Below, in pieces: positions 16,992-26,799 of a stretch of 64,000 nt of DNA. The notes below the pieces were generated by a model that saw nothing but the letters and a program-made list of their open reading frames with translations, was not told the origin of the DNA and did no database searches. The DNA comes from Mucilaginibacter sp. L196. Its GTDB lineage: Bacteria; Bacteroidota; Bacteroidia; Sphingobacteriales; Sphingobacteriaceae. Numbering within the stretch: the stretch's first letter is position 1; each line of letters begins with the position of its first letter. The stretch spans positions 473,941 through 537,940 of the forward strand of contig NZ_LMUO01000009.1 in assembly GCF_009765905.1 (NCBI RefSeq). Direction: 5' to 3'. The translations under genes were made by a program, and so were the position numbers.

Positions 16992-17804
16992 ATGAATGTC
17001 CCTATGAAATACCTTGCCATTCTCCTTTTCTTAATTTCAGGTTTTACCGCCCAGGCACAGCAAAAAATTATCTGGCCGCACCATAAAAAAGCGGTTATAG
17101 TATTAACCTATGATGATGCGCTCGAATCACAACTAGATAATGCAGTTCCTCAATTAGAGGCGGCCCATTTTCCTGCTACGTTTTTTTTAACCGGCGATAT
17201 TAATAGCGAAACTATCCCAAGATGGCGCGCGTTGAGTAAAAAGGGTTTCGAATTAGGTAACCATACCATATTCCATCCCTGTTTAAGCACCGATGATAAT
17301 CCTACACATTCTGATGATTATACCCCATATGGCATAATTAAGGAAATAGATGTAATGAACCATTTTTTATTCGCCGTTGATGGTAAAAATACCCGTACCT
17401 ACGCGTATCCATGTACCGAAACTACCGTGGGCAATGGTAAAGATTATGTAGATACGCTTAGAAAATATGGCCTTGTTAAATATGCCCGTGTTGGTGGTGA
17501 TGTGGATGCCGTGGTAACCGATTTTAAAAATCTTGATCCGTTGCAAATACCATCTTATGGTTTGGATGATAATACCCCGGGCGATAAACTGATAGCCTTT
17601 GTAAAACTGGCCGAGAAAACCGGAGGGATGGGTGTTATTATGTTTCATGGGATTGGTGGCGATTACATTACCACCTCTGTTAAAGCACACCAGGAGCTAA
17701 TAAACTACCTTAAAAAACATCGCAAAGAGATTTGGGTGGCTACTTTTCAGCAGGCAATGGATTATGCAATAGCAGCTAGTAAAAACCCTCAGATAAAACA
17801 TTAA
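16992..17804 (+). CDS. Polysaccharide deacetylase family protein (NodB domain)
   Basis: The 270-residue protein has a signal peptide ending near AQAQQ. The NodB-type metal and catalytic motifs are present: VLTYDDA with Asp41-Asp42 (motif 1) and NHTIFHP with His91 and His95 (motif 2). A later MFHGIGGD segment supplies the His of the last motif. Such enzymes remove N- or O-acetyl groups from polysaccharides in the periplasm or outside; the substrate here could be chitin-like, xylan-like or peptidoglycan. Met5 at 17004 is an alternative start that gives a more typical signal peptide. Confidence 0.88.
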   Translation: MNVPMKYLAILLFLISGFTAQAQQKIIWPHHKKAVIVLTYDDALESQLDNAVPQLEAAHFPATFFLTGDINSETIPRWRALSKKGFELGNHTIFHPCLSTDDNPTHSDDYTPYGIIKEIDVMNHFLFAVDGKNTRTYAYPCTETTVGNGKDYVDTLRKYGLVKYARVGGDVDAVVTDFKNLDPLQIPSYGLDDNTPGDKLIAFVKLAEKTGGMGVIMFHGIGGDYITTSVKAHQELINYLKKHRKEIWVATFQQAMDYAIAASKNPQIKH

Positions 17805-17874
17805 TAGGATAACTGCAGAAGTTTATGTCTATGATTCTTTAATCATTTGCTTTATTTGACGAATGCCTCCTTTT

Positions 17875-17906
17875 AGCCCGCTTTTATACAAAAGGCGGGC
17901 TTTTTT
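17875..17906 (+). terminator. Rho-independent terminator after the deacetylase gene
   Basis: AGCCCGCTTTT (17875-17885) pairs with AAAAGGCGGGCT (17890-17901) with one bulged base and a 4-nt loop, followed by a run of six T residues. Confidence 0.88.
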
Positions 17907-17908
17907 AT

Positions 17909-18240
17909 GGTAAAAATTGGCGTTTCTTTCAATCAGTAATCAAATTGTCTGCAAGTGCCAAATGAATTTGAATAATATTTTCAACATTTTTTTTGCCTTT
18001 TATCATCAAATATCAACTCGGGGCTAATTTGGGGTTTCGGCCATAAATCAAGTATAAAAAGTGCAGAAAGGGGTATATATGGAGGCTGTGTTTTGAGTAT
18101 TTATAGGATTATAAAAAAATACTATTCAAGTTAAATAATTATCGTGGGAAACTTTTGGGTTGTGATACACGTAAAAAATGGACTAATTAATACCTGGTAG
18201 ATAAATCAGGTAAATAATTGTGATCAACCAAAACATTAAC
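17909..18240. other. Gene-free upstream region of the OmpA-like gene
   Basis: This AT-rich stretch holds no credible frame. It has a small inverted repeat (TACCTG at 18191-18196, CAGGTA at 18207-18212) 28 nt before the ATG at 18241. I see no recognisable riboswitch or clear TAnnTTTG box. It presumably holds the promoter and a long untranslated leader. Confidence 0.5.
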
Positions 18241-20217
18241 ATGAAAAAAATTTACTTATTAGCGATTTTATTATTAACGATTTCTTTAACTATTTGCAAG
18301 GCAGATAGTTATCAGCCCGGTTTCGTTATTCTTAAAAGCGGTAAACGCGTTAGCGGTCAGATAAAGCTATATAAAAATGCTCCGTGGAAAAATCAACGGT
18401 TCATTTGGTTAAAAGATTCAGCAGCCCTGGCAGCAAATCCTAATGTAAGCGCAAAAAAGATTTACGCGTCTGGTATGAAATTTTATCAGGTAGGCACACG
18501 CCAATTTGTTAAAGTAACCTACGTTGATCAGGCTGATTTGAAGCTAAGAAATCTTTATACAAATTCATGGATGCTGGAAAGAGTAGCAAACGGCCGTTTT
18601 GTTGCCTATATGTACTATTCATATCCTCCTGAATTTTTCGATTATTTCTTTGCCGATCCTAAAGGTGATCAAACAGAACCTGCCGGAAACGACAACGCGA
18701 TGATAAAATACAGGATCATCTTTAAAAAGAATAATGCCAAGCATTTTGTTAATGCATATAGCTATGGTTTAGCATCGTATTTTCAAGATACCCCTCAGAT
18801 ATTACAAAAATATTCAACCGGCGCTTACGGTAATCAACCAGACGTTGATGGTTCAATGTTTACAAGGCTATCAGAAATTTGCAACAGGACAATATTCACC
18901 TCACGTGCAGAAACAAAGGGTATTATAGCGGCATTTAATGATTACAACCAAATATATGCTCCAAAAATTGAAGCACCGGAACCAACCCCAACTCCGGCTC
19001 AAAGCACTGCAGATTTGTTTAAACCATATTTATTTAAAGGTACTATAATTGATAACGACACCCATAAAGGTGTAGTTGGCGCCACTGTAAGTTATGTTGA
19101 CTCAGCAAGCCAGCAAGTTGTTAAACAAACATTAACAAGTACAACTGGTAGTTATGAGTTTAATGTGCTTGATAGGCGCCCGTTTGGTATAAAAGTTGAA
19201 AAGAATGGTTTCTTTACACAAAACTTAACAGGCGAAGCAGCATCAGCCGGAAAACTATTTGCTGATAATTCATCATCTGCAAATAGCGGGTCATCAAACG
19301 TAGGTTTAACAACAGGCAGCTCTGCTAATGGTAATGGTGCAAATGGCTCTGCAAATAATGGAGCAACAACCGGAGCAGCAGCAACTGGTTCATTGGCTGT
19401 CACAGATGGCGCAATAACTGGTATAGGTGCAACAGGTAATCATTTATCAGCCAGATATATGAGATACATACACTCGAGCCGTTACAAGCATTCAATATAT
19501 TATAAACTGCATCTGCAGCATGAGCGTGAATTGGCTAAACAAAAAGCGGCTTCAGATGCAGCAGCTAAATCAGGATTGTTAGCAGGTAGCCCGGCAACAG
19601 ATTCATCAGCATCAGGAAACACAACTGGCGGTTCAGCAACAAGGTCATTTGCTGGTGGTTCATCATCAGGTTTTGCACCATCCGCATCAAATGTTTCTTC
19701 ATCAAACGGTGATTCTGGTAATGCATCGGCTAATGGCCCTACATCACAGGAATTAGCAAAAAGCGGCAAAATAGCAAATGGTGCATTTGTTAGCCCTGCT
19801 ATACGCTTACAAGCTTATGCTGTTAATAAACCAATAGTAATTAATAACATATTATATGATTATGGTTATGCAACATTAAGGCCCGAATCAATCACGGTGC
19901 TTGATGGCTTGGTTAAAACAATGATAGATAACCCGAAAGTTGTTATTGAATTAAGCGCGCACACAGATTCGGTAGGTAGCGATGCTTATAACCTGAAATT
20001 ATCACAAGACAGAGCACAATCATGCGTTGATTACATGATAAGCAAAGGAATCAACGCGACAAGGATTTCAGCGGTAGGTTACGGCAAAAGCAGGCCAATT
20101 GCACCTAACTCTTTACCTGGCGGGCAAGACAATCCCGATGGAAGGCAGTTAAACAGGCGTATTGAGTTTGTTGTAAAAGGAAACGATAAACGAATGACGG
20201 ACTTAACGCACAGATAA
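18241..20217 (+). CDS. OmpA-family outer membrane/peptidoglycan-binding protein with a CarboxypepD_reg-like domain
   Basis: The ATG at 18241 gives a clean signal peptide (MKKIYLLAILLLTISL...), so I prefer it to the in-frame GTG at 18220. The protein has 658 residues. The N-terminal 250 residues are a Tyr/Lys-rich region without a known motif. A carboxypeptidase-regulatory-like beta-sandwich (about 265-330, GTIIDNDTHKGVVGATVSY) follows, then a long Ser/Gly/Ala/Asn low-complexity linker. The C-terminal OmpA domain (about 535-650) contains VVIELSAHTDSVGSDAYNLK, LSQDRAQSCVDYM and GQDNPDGRQLNRRIEF, which bind peptidoglycan. It probably ties an envelope structure to the cell wall. Confidence 0.85.
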   Translation: MKKIYLLAILLLTISLTICKADSYQPGFVILKSGKRVSGQIKLYKNAPWKNQRFIWLKDSAALAANPNVSAKKIYASGMKFYQVGTRQFVKVTYVDQADLKLRNLYTNSWMLERVANGRFVAYMYYSYPPEFFDYFFADPKGDQTEPAGNDNAMIKYRIIFKKNNAKHFVNAYSYGLASYFQDTPQILQKYSTGAYGNQPDVDGSMFTRLSEICNRTIFTSRAETKGIIAAFNDYNQIYAPKIEAPEPTPTPAQSTADLFKPYLFKGTIIDNDTHKGVVGATVSYVDSASQQVVKQTLTSTTGSYEFNVLDRRPFGIKVEKNGFFTQNLTGEAASAGKLFADNSSSANSGSSNVGLTTGSSANGNGANGSANNGATTGAAATGSLAVTDGAITGIGATGNHLSARYMRYIHSSRYKHSIYYKLHLQHERELAKQKAASDAAAKSGLLAGSPATDSSASGNTTGGSATRSFAGGSSSGFAPSASNVSSSNGDSGNASANGPTSQELAKSGKIANGAFVSPAIRLQAYAVNKPIVINNILYDYGYATLRPESITVLDGLVKTMIDNPKVVIELSAHTDSVGSDAYNLKLSQDRAQSCVDYMISKGINATRISAVGYGKSRPIAPNSLPGGQDNPDGRQLNRRIEFVVKGNDKRMTDLTHR

Positions 20218-20239
20218 TAAATTAATAAAGCTTTTTTTA

Positions 20240-20270
20240 AACTCCCGGTATTATTGCCGGGAGTTTTTTG
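20240..20270 (+). terminator. Rho-independent terminator after the OmpA-like gene
   Basis: AACTCCCGG (20240-20248) pairs with CCGGGAGTT (20257-20265) around an 8-nt loop and is followed by a T-run. Confidence 0.9.
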
Positions 20271-20382
20271 TACAACCAAGTGCAACTTTTGTGTTACATT
20301 TGGTTAAGCCGCTGATTTGTTAGCACATTTGCATGGTTATTGCGTTATGTATTATTATAAATAGCATATATTATTTATTGTG

Positions 20383-20769
20383 ATGAATCCCAACAGTATA
20401 AAAAAAATAAAATGGAATATAATATTAGTCCTGTTTGTTTATGCTTTTATAACTGTAACACACATTACGCTGCTGCCATCTTATAGCAGCCAAAATTTTT
20501 CCATCAACCAATCACACAATTCTATTTTTAAACGTAAGGAACTTGCACCAGCATCAAGCAGTTTGATACTTCAGCGCATGGATAAGGTTATTATCAATGA
20601 TAAAACGATAAGCTTTTATTCAGTATTCTTTCCATTATGCATCTCCTTTCTTTTCTTAATCTCCTTTTTTGAAGCCTTAAGAAGAAAACGGAAATTAGTT
20701 TTCACTGATTCCTATTCTTTTTTTAGCCACCAATACGCGTATTTAACGCTTTGCACCTTCCGGATCTGA
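20383..20769 (+). CDS. Small membrane protein upstream of RND efflux genes, function unknown
   Basis: From the ATG at 20383 this is a 128-residue protein with a hydrophobic segment near the N-terminus (about 11-30) and another at about 83-100, separated by a Ser/Asn-rich, probably periplasmic stretch. It ends with an aromatic tail (HQYAYLTLCTFRI). It lies 150 bp upstream of the RND efflux operon on the same strand. I do not recognise a family. The codon pattern and two clear membrane segments make it a plausible gene, possibly a regulator or accessory of the efflux system (inference from position). Confidence 0.55.
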   Translation: MNPNSIKKIKWNIILVLFVYAFITVTHITLLPSYSSQNFSINQSHNSIFKRKELAPASSSLILQRMDKVIINDKTISFYSVFFPLCISFLFLISFFEALRRKRKLVFTDSYSFFSHQYAYLTLCTFRI

Positions 20770-20921
20770 TCAAAGTTCATTTGCCCTAGCTGTTTTACAG
20801 CAGGCTCAATCATCATTATGTTAATTCACTAATTAAGTGCAATTAATTTATTGAACTTTTTTCTTTCAAATGGGTTATCTCTATGTGGGTAACTGATTGT
20901 AAATGAACTTATAAAATCATT

Positions 20922-22304
20922 ATGTATATTTTAAAACGATGCTTTAGTGCTGTTTTATTGTTAGGGTTTGCAATAACAGCAAATGCGCAACAATCTGCTA
21001 TTACACTTAAGCAATTATTAAATAACGTTGATCAGAAAGCGCCGCAATTGCTTACTGATTCATCCATCATCAAAATTAAACAGGATCAGGCTGCCGAGGT
21101 AAGAAGTAACTGGCTGCCCGATCTGAATTTAAACTATCAAGCCGATATTGGTACCAGCAACAATACTACTGGCCCGTATTTCGGGTTCGGGATTATCCCA
21201 TCAAGTTCAGGTGGCATCCATACAACCAGTGTAACCAGCGCGGTGTCAGACAATCTGGGTATTGCGGCCCTTAATTGGGAGGTTTATAACTTTGGTAAAT
21301 ACCACGCTGAAAATAAAGTAGCCAATTCAGACATTACGGTTCAGCAAAACCAATATGCCCAATCAAAATATGATTTGCGGGCATATACCATCAGTAATTA
21401 TCTGCAATTACTGCGTTTGCAGGATCTGTTGGGTATTCAATACCGCAATATTACCCGCACGCAGCAAATTTTGACTTCCATTATGTCGCTGGCTAAAAGT
21501 GGAGTACGGGCAGGGGTAGATACCAGCATAGCCGAAGCCGAGCTATCAAAAGCAAGGTTAAACTACATCGAAGTCGGCAATCAGCTTAAGCAGGTGCAAT
21601 TGCAGCTGTCGGCGGTTAGCGGGTTCCCATATCAGTCAATAGTGCCCGATACTACAGTGGAAATGACCTTAATCGATCAGCCGACTGCTTATTTATTTCC
21701 TGCTGATACTACGAATCACCCGTTGATAAATTATTACCGCTCTGTTTATCAAAATAGTTTACAACGGGAAGATTTGGTGAAAAAGCAATATAATCCTAAA
21801 ATATCATTGGAGGCTGCAGCTTGGGATCGCGGCTCAAGTATCGATGGCGCGGGGCAGTATAACAGCCTTTCAACAGGATATGGTTTTCAACGCGCTAATT
21901 ATTTGGTGGGTATAGGGATATCCTATAATCTATTTGATTTGCGCAGAAAGCAATTAAAACTCCGCACACAAAAAGCCAGTACTGATTATTCGTTGAAAAA
22001 ACTGCAGGAGCAACAACAATTGCTTGATATAAGCGCCAGCCAGGCCAATGTGGAAATGGAGACGGCTATAAACCGGCTAAAGGAAATTCCAAAACAGCTT
22101 AAAGCGGCAAACGACGGTTACAGGCAGAACCTGTCATTATATAAAAATGGTTTATCGGATATTATTACGCTGGATGCTTCCTTAAACATCCTTTATCGTG
22201 CCGAAACAGATTATATGCAGGCCAAATACGATTACTCGAATGCGCTTTTCCAGAAAGCGATTACCGAGAACCAGGTAAATACAGTTTTAAACTTATTAAA
22301 ATAA
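20922..22304 (+). CDS. TolC-family outer membrane efflux protein
   Basis: The 460-residue protein has a signal peptide (to about 22) and the repeated long helical layout of TolC-type outer membrane factors. Typical elements are LKQLLNNVDQKAPQL at the start, AEAELSKARLNYIEVGNQLKQVQ in the first coiled-coil pair, and ASQANVEMETAINRLKEI in the second. It forms the outer-membrane channel of the tripartite pump encoded with the next two genes, 6 bp upstream of the RND permease gene. The substrate cannot be told from sequence. Confidence 0.9.
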   Translation: MYILKRCFSAVLLLGFAITANAQQSAITLKQLLNNVDQKAPQLLTDSSIIKIKQDQAAEVRSNWLPDLNLNYQADIGTSNNTTGPYFGFGIIPSSSGGIHTTSVTSAVSDNLGIAALNWEVYNFGKYHAENKVANSDITVQQNQYAQSKYDLRAYTISNYLQLLRLQDLLGIQYRNITRTQQILTSIMSLAKSGVRAGVDTSIAEAELSKARLNYIEVGNQLKQVQLQLSAVSGFPYQSIVPDTTVEMTLIDQPTAYLFPADTTNHPLINYYRSVYQNSLQREDLVKKQYNPKISLEAAAWDRGSSIDGAGQYNSLSTGYGFQRANYLVGIGISYNLFDLRRKQLKLRTQKASTDYSLKKLQEQQQLLDISASQANVEMETAINRLKEIPKQLKAANDGYRQNLSLYKNGLSDIITLDASLNILYRAETDYMQAKYDYSNALFQKAITENQVNTVLNLLK

Positions 22305-22310
22305 TTAATT

Positions 22311-25300
22311 ATGTCAATGGTCACATCCGCACTGAAAAGGCCTATCACCGTAGTGGTGATAACCATGAGCCTTTTGATTTTTGCAGTGCTCAGTGCAATC
22401 AATATACCGATAGATATTTTTCCGAAGCTTAATCTTCCTACAATTTATGTTATCGAATCCTACGGTGGTATGTCGCCGCAGCAAATGGAGGGCTTTTTTG
22501 CCACAGGTTTGCAAAATCAATTTTTATATGTTGATGGTGTAAAAAACATCAGCAGTAAAAGCATACAGGGCTTAACAATTGTTAAAATATCCTTTTACGA
22601 AAGCACCAATATGGCTGAGGCCTCGGCCGAAGTGGCATTGCAGGTAAACAGGGCACAAAGTTTCTTCCCGCCGGGCGCGTTGCCTCCGCAGGTAATCCGT
22701 TATGATGCCTCATCATTACCTGTTGGTGAACTGGTGCTGGATAGTAAAACAGAAAACCTGAAAGATATTTATGATTTGGCGGCTACCCGCATCAGGCCAA
22801 TGTTTGCAACCATTCCGGGATTATCGGCTCCGCCACCGTTCGGTTCAAACGCGAGGTCAATCATCCTCAGCATCGACCCTGATAAATTGCGGAGCTTTAA
22901 TCTTACACCCGATCAGGTTGTAGATGCCCTGGCAAAATACAATGTAATGTCGCCGTCAGGTAATATCAGGATAGATAATACTATGTTTTTAACTACGCTT
23001 AATTCGCAGATTAAAAACTCAGCCAACTTTGGTAACATCCCGGTGCTAACCAAAAATGGTGTGCCTATCTACATAAAAGATATAGCCCGCGTTAGTGATG
23101 CCGCCGATATTACGGTGGATTACGCGCTTATAAATGGCAAACGCTCGGTTTATATCCCTGTGGTAAAAACTGCATCAGCCTCAACATGGTCGGTAGTAAA
23201 GGATTTAAAAAGCAAGCTGCCCGAGATGCAGAATTTATTACCCAATGATGTGAAAATATCATACGAGTTTGATCAATCGGTTGCCGTAATAAACGCGGTG
23301 AAAAGTTTGATGACAGAGGGTGGTTTAGGCGCATTGCTTACCGGTTTAATGGTATTGTTATTTCTGCGCGATTGGCGAAGCAGCTTAATTGTGGTGATCA
23401 CCATACCGGTATCTATATTAATTGGTGTTTTACTGCTGAGCTTGTTTGGGCAAACCATCAACATTATGACTTTGAGCGGGTTGGCGCTGGCTATCGGTAT
23501 CCTCGTGGATCAGGCTACGGTAACTATCGAGAATATCCACCAGCACTTGGAAATGGGCAAGCCCAAGCGGTTGGCCATCTATGATGCGTGTGAAGAGATC
23601 TCGTTCCCATTGTTGCTAATCTTGTTGTGTATACTGGCAGTATTCGCGCCATCGTTTATGATGAATGGCGTACCGAAAGCGATGTTTTTACCGCTTTCAA
23701 TGTCGATTGGTTTAACCATGATCGTGTCATACATCCTGGCGCAAACATTGGTGCCAATTTTAAGTAACTGGATGATAAAAGCCGAGCGTTACCAGTACCA
23801 CCACGGCAAACCACATGCCCATGCCGGCGAAGATTTTGATTTAGCGGAAGAGCAACAAGTAAACGAGCATCTGCAAAAAGAAGAAGCTGAGCCTGAAAAG
23901 AACGACTTTTTTGAAAGGGTTAAACTGCGCTTTATATTGATATTGGACAAATTGATGCCCAATAAAAAGCTGATTATTTTAGTATACCTGGTGGTGGTTG
24001 TAGGTTTAGCGGGTGTTGGATTTGTGGTTATTGGTAAGGATATGATGCCAAAACTAAATAACGGGCAGTTCCAGATGAGGATTGATGAACCGCAGGGTAC
24101 CCGGCTTGAGGTTACCGAAGATAAGTTTAAACAGGTATTGCAAATCATCGATAAAACGGTAAATCATCACGTAGAGATCACTTCGGGCTATATTGGTTTG
24201 GTGCCAAGTAGTTTTGGTAGTAGTAACTTGTATGTGTTTAACACGGGTACACATGAAGCCGTTTTACAGGTGAACCTTGATGAGAACTACCATGTTAATA
24301 TGGATGATTTAAAGGATGCGCTGCGAAAAAATATCGCAGCCGAAATTCCGGAAATGAGCATCAGCTTCGAGCCTATTGACATGACGGAAAAGATCATGAG
24401 CCAAGGTGCTAATACGCCAATTGAGGTTCAGGTTGCAGGTAAAGATCTGCAACAAATAAAAACCTATGGCGATAAGGTATTAGCCAAGCTGAAGCAAATT
24501 CCATACTTGCGGGATGTGCAGATCAACCAGCCATTGGATTACCCGGTAATTGCCATCACGCTGGATCGTTTAAAAGTTTCACAGTTGGGGCTAAACGTGA
24601 GCGATGTCGCGAGATCTGTTACCGCGAGTACCTCATCAAGCCGTTTTACAACGAAGAACTTGTGGCTGGATGAAAACAACTCCTATACCTACCAGGTACA
24701 GGCAGAAATACCGGAATATGTAATGAACTCGATGAGTGCGTTAAAGGAGATCCCGTTGGTAAAAGGTCAAAGCAGCCCAACCCTTGCGGATGTAGCTACC
24801 TTTAAACAAAGCTATACCCCTGCCGAGTATGACCGCACCGGCCCTCGCCGATTTATAACGATAAGTGCCAATATCAGTAAAATGGATTTGGGTACAGCAA
24901 CCGCAGCTGTGCAAAAGGCTGTAAAATCATTAGGTACACCGCCAAAAGGATTGGTAGCAACTATTGAGGGTATGTCGAATTTGTTAACAGATACGTTAAC
25001 CAGTTTGCAAAATGGCTTGGGCTTCGCGATTCTGGTTATCTTCTTGTTGCTGGCGGCCAATTATCAGTCGTTTAAACTATCGCTTACGGTTTTGGTAACT
25101 ATACCGGCAGTAATTTTGGGCTCAATTACAGCCTTGTTGCTTACAGGTTCAACGCTTAACCTGCAATCCTATATGGGGATGATCATGTCAACAGGTGTAT
25201 CTGTTGCTAACGCGATATTAATTGTGACCAATGGCGAAAGCCTCAGGTTGGAGTTTAAAGATTCCACCCGTGCGGCTATCACCAGTGCATCCATCAGGTT

Positions 25301-25556
25301 AAGGCCAATACTCATGACAAGCTTTGCCATGATAGCCGGTATGATCCCGATGGCATCAGGCATGGGCGAGGCCGGAGAGCAATCTGCACCATTAGGCCGT
25401 GCGGTTATTGGTGGTTTAGCAGCCTCAACGCTGGCCGCCTTGTTTATTTTACCATTAATGTTTGCCTGGATACAGGAAAAAACCACTTACCTCGAGCCTT
25501 CACTAATGCCTGGGGCAGCTAACGATACTGAAAACTTAAATACAACTATATCATGA
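22311..25556 (+). CDS. RND-family efflux transporter permease
   Basis: The 1081-residue protein has the full RND architecture: the first helix after ALKRPITVVV, two large periplasmic loops, and twelve membrane segments. The proton-relay helix contains GLALAIGILVDQATVTIEN (helix 4). It is closest in pattern to AcrB/HAE1-like transporters rather than the metal-specific CusA type, but the substrate is open. The cytoplasmic loop between the two halves (about residues 490-530) contains a His-rich stretch, YQYHHGKPHAHAGED, followed by a very Glu-rich run. The gene overlaps the adaptor gene by 4 bp (ATGA). Confidence 0.93.
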   Translation: MSMVTSALKRPITVVVITMSLLIFAVLSAINIPIDIFPKLNLPTIYVIESYGGMSPQQMEGFFATGLQNQFLYVDGVKNISSKSIQGLTIVKISFYESTNMAEASAEVALQVNRAQSFFPPGALPPQVIRYDASSLPVGELVLDSKTENLKDIYDLAATRIRPMFATIPGLSAPPPFGSNARSIILSIDPDKLRSFNLTPDQVVDALAKYNVMSPSGNIRIDNTMFLTTLNSQIKNSANFGNIPVLTKNGVPIYIKDIARVSDAADITVDYALINGKRSVYIPVVKTASASTWSVVKDLKSKLPEMQNLLPNDVKISYEFDQSVAVINAVKSLMTEGGLGALLTGLMVLLFLRDWRSSLIVVITIPVSILIGVLLLSLFGQTINIMTLSGLALAIGILVDQATVTIENIHQHLEMGKPKRLAIYDACEEISFPLLLILLCILAVFAPSFMMNGVPKAMFLPLSMSIGLTMIVSYILAQTLVPILSNWMIKAERYQYHHGKPHAHAGEDFDLAEEQQVNEHLQKEEAEPEKNDFFERVKLRFILILDKLMPNKKLIILVYLVVVVGLAGVGFVVIGKDMMPKLNNGQFQMRIDEPQGTRLEVTEDKFKQVLQIIDKTVNHHVEITSGYIGLVPSSFGSSNLYVFNTGTHEAVLQVNLDENYHVNMDDLKDALRKNIAAEIPEMSISFEPIDMTEKIMSQGANTPIEVQVAGKDLQQIKTYGDKVLAKLKQIPYLRDVQINQPLDYPVIAITLDRLKVSQLGLNVSDVARSVTASTSSSRFTTKNLWLDENNSYTYQVQAEIPEYVMNSMSALKEIPLVKGQSSPTLADVATFKQSYTPAEYDRTGPRRFITISANISKMDLGTATAAVQKAVKSLGTPPKGLVATIEGMSNLLTDTLTSLQNGLGFAILVIFLLLAANYQSFKLSLTVLVTIPAVILGSITALLLTGSTLNLQSYMGMIMSTGVSVANAILIVTNGESLRLEFKDSTRAAITSASIRLRPILMTSFAMIAGMIPMASGMGEAGEQSAPLGRAVIGGLAASTLAALFILPLMFAWIQEKTTYLEPSLMPGAANDTENLNTTIS

Positions 25557-26632
25557 AATACCTAATTTGTTTAATAACCATATGCTTGTTTTTTGCAGCC
25601 TGTAGCGGCAACCAAAAACCGGTTGATCTTACAGCACAATCGGTTAAACAAGCCAATAAATATCAATATGCAACAGTATCCGAAAAGGTGCTGTCAACCT
25701 CGGCGCAATTACCGGGGCAGTTAATACCGTTTAATGAGGTGAATATATTCCCAAAAGTTAACGGGTTTGTGAAACAACTATTTGTCGATCGCGGTTCGGT
25801 AGTAAAAAAAGGCCAGCTATTGGTGATTTTGGAAGCACCCGAAATGGAATCCGAATTGGCTGCTGCTACTTCCCAATACGATCAGGCTAAGGAAAACGCG
25901 GAGGCAAGCAAGGAAAAATATGAACGCTTAAAAGAAGCCGCTAAAGAACCTGGGTCAGTTTCACCATTGGATTTAGATGATGCTCAATCCAAAATGAAAG
26001 CCGACCAAGCTATGGTGCAGGCACAAGGATCAAACGTGCAATCTGTTCAAACAATGAACTCTTACTTACGAATTTCAGCTCCTTTTGATGGCATGATCAT
26101 CGATCGTAATGTTTCACCGGGCGCTTTGGTTGCACCGGGAAAAGCAACCGATCAACCTATGTTAGTTTTGCAGGATATTCATAAAATGAGGCTTACTGTA
26201 AATATTCCTGAAGATTATGTTGACAAGGTTGATCTTTCAGAACCGGTATCGTTTGTATTTAATGCTATGCCGGGTCAAACACAAACCGCTAAGATCAGCC
26301 GCTCGGCAAATTCATTAGGCAGCATGCAGCAGGAAGCAATAGAAATTGACGTAGAAAACAAAAACGGCCAATTAAAGCCGGGTATGTATGCCGAGGTAAA
26401 TATACCATTGCTTTCAGGCGCGAAATCTATGCTTGTGCCTAACGCGGCTATCATCCGTTCAACAGAACATGAGTATGTGATTCAGGATAGTTTAGGTAAA
26501 GCCAACCTGGTGAACATTAAAGAAGGATTGGTAGGTAATGATTCTACCGAAGTGTTCGGTGACCTAAAACCGAATGATAAAATATTGGTACACGCGTCTG
26601 ATGAAATTAAGCAGGGTGACGCTGTTGAATAA
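25553..26632 (+). CDS. RND efflux periplasmic adaptor (membrane fusion) lipoprotein
   Basis: The 359-residue protein is a lipoprotein (FAACSGN, Cys17). It has the adaptor order: a biotinyl-lipoyl-like half (EVNIFPKVNGFVKQLFVDRGSVVKKGQLL), a helical hairpin (about 95-155), the second lipoyl half (SAPFDGMIIDRNVSPGALV), a beta-barrel domain and a membrane-proximal domain (PNAAIIRSTEHEYVIQ). It links the RND permease to the TolC-family channel. The gene order channel, permease, adaptor is unusual compared with the frequent adaptor-first order, but is complete. Confidence 0.92.
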   Translation: MKYLICLITICLFFAACSGNQKPVDLTAQSVKQANKYQYATVSEKVLSTSAQLPGQLIPFNEVNIFPKVNGFVKQLFVDRGSVVKKGQLLVILEAPEMESELAAATSQYDQAKENAEASKEKYERLKEAAKEPGSVSPLDLDDAQSKMKADQAMVQAQGSNVQSVQTMNSYLRISAPFDGMIIDRNVSPGALVAPGKATDQPMLVLQDIHKMRLTVNIPEDYVDKVDLSEPVSFVFNAMPGQTQTAKISRSANSLGSMQQEAIEIDVENKNGQLKPGMYAEVNIPLLSGAKSMLVPNAAIIRSTEHEYVIQDSLGKANLVNIKEGLVGNDSTEVFGDLKPNDKILVHASDEIKQGDAVE

Positions 26633-26659
26633 TCTTAGTTTTTTGTTGTTTTTACCGAG

Positions 26660-26680
26660 CGGCCCTTTATGGGCCGTTTT
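26660..26680 (+). terminator. Terminator of the RND operon
   Basis: CGGCCC (26660-26665) pairs with GGGCCG (26671-26676) around a 5-nt loop and runs into TTTT. It lies about 28 nt past the adaptor stop codon. Confidence 0.8.
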
Positions 26681-26799
26681 GGTTTTTAATTGGTTTTTTG
26701 GATTGAATTAATGCAAATCAATTAGGATATTAGATGGCTGGTTTTTAATAAACCGGCAATTGTATTTTATTACTTTTCGTCTACCTAAAAAAATAATAT

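Noticed and set aside
18220-18240. GTG start for the OmpA-like gene
   Set aside because: The ATG at 18241 starts directly with a normal signal peptide; the seven extra residues before it would disturb it.
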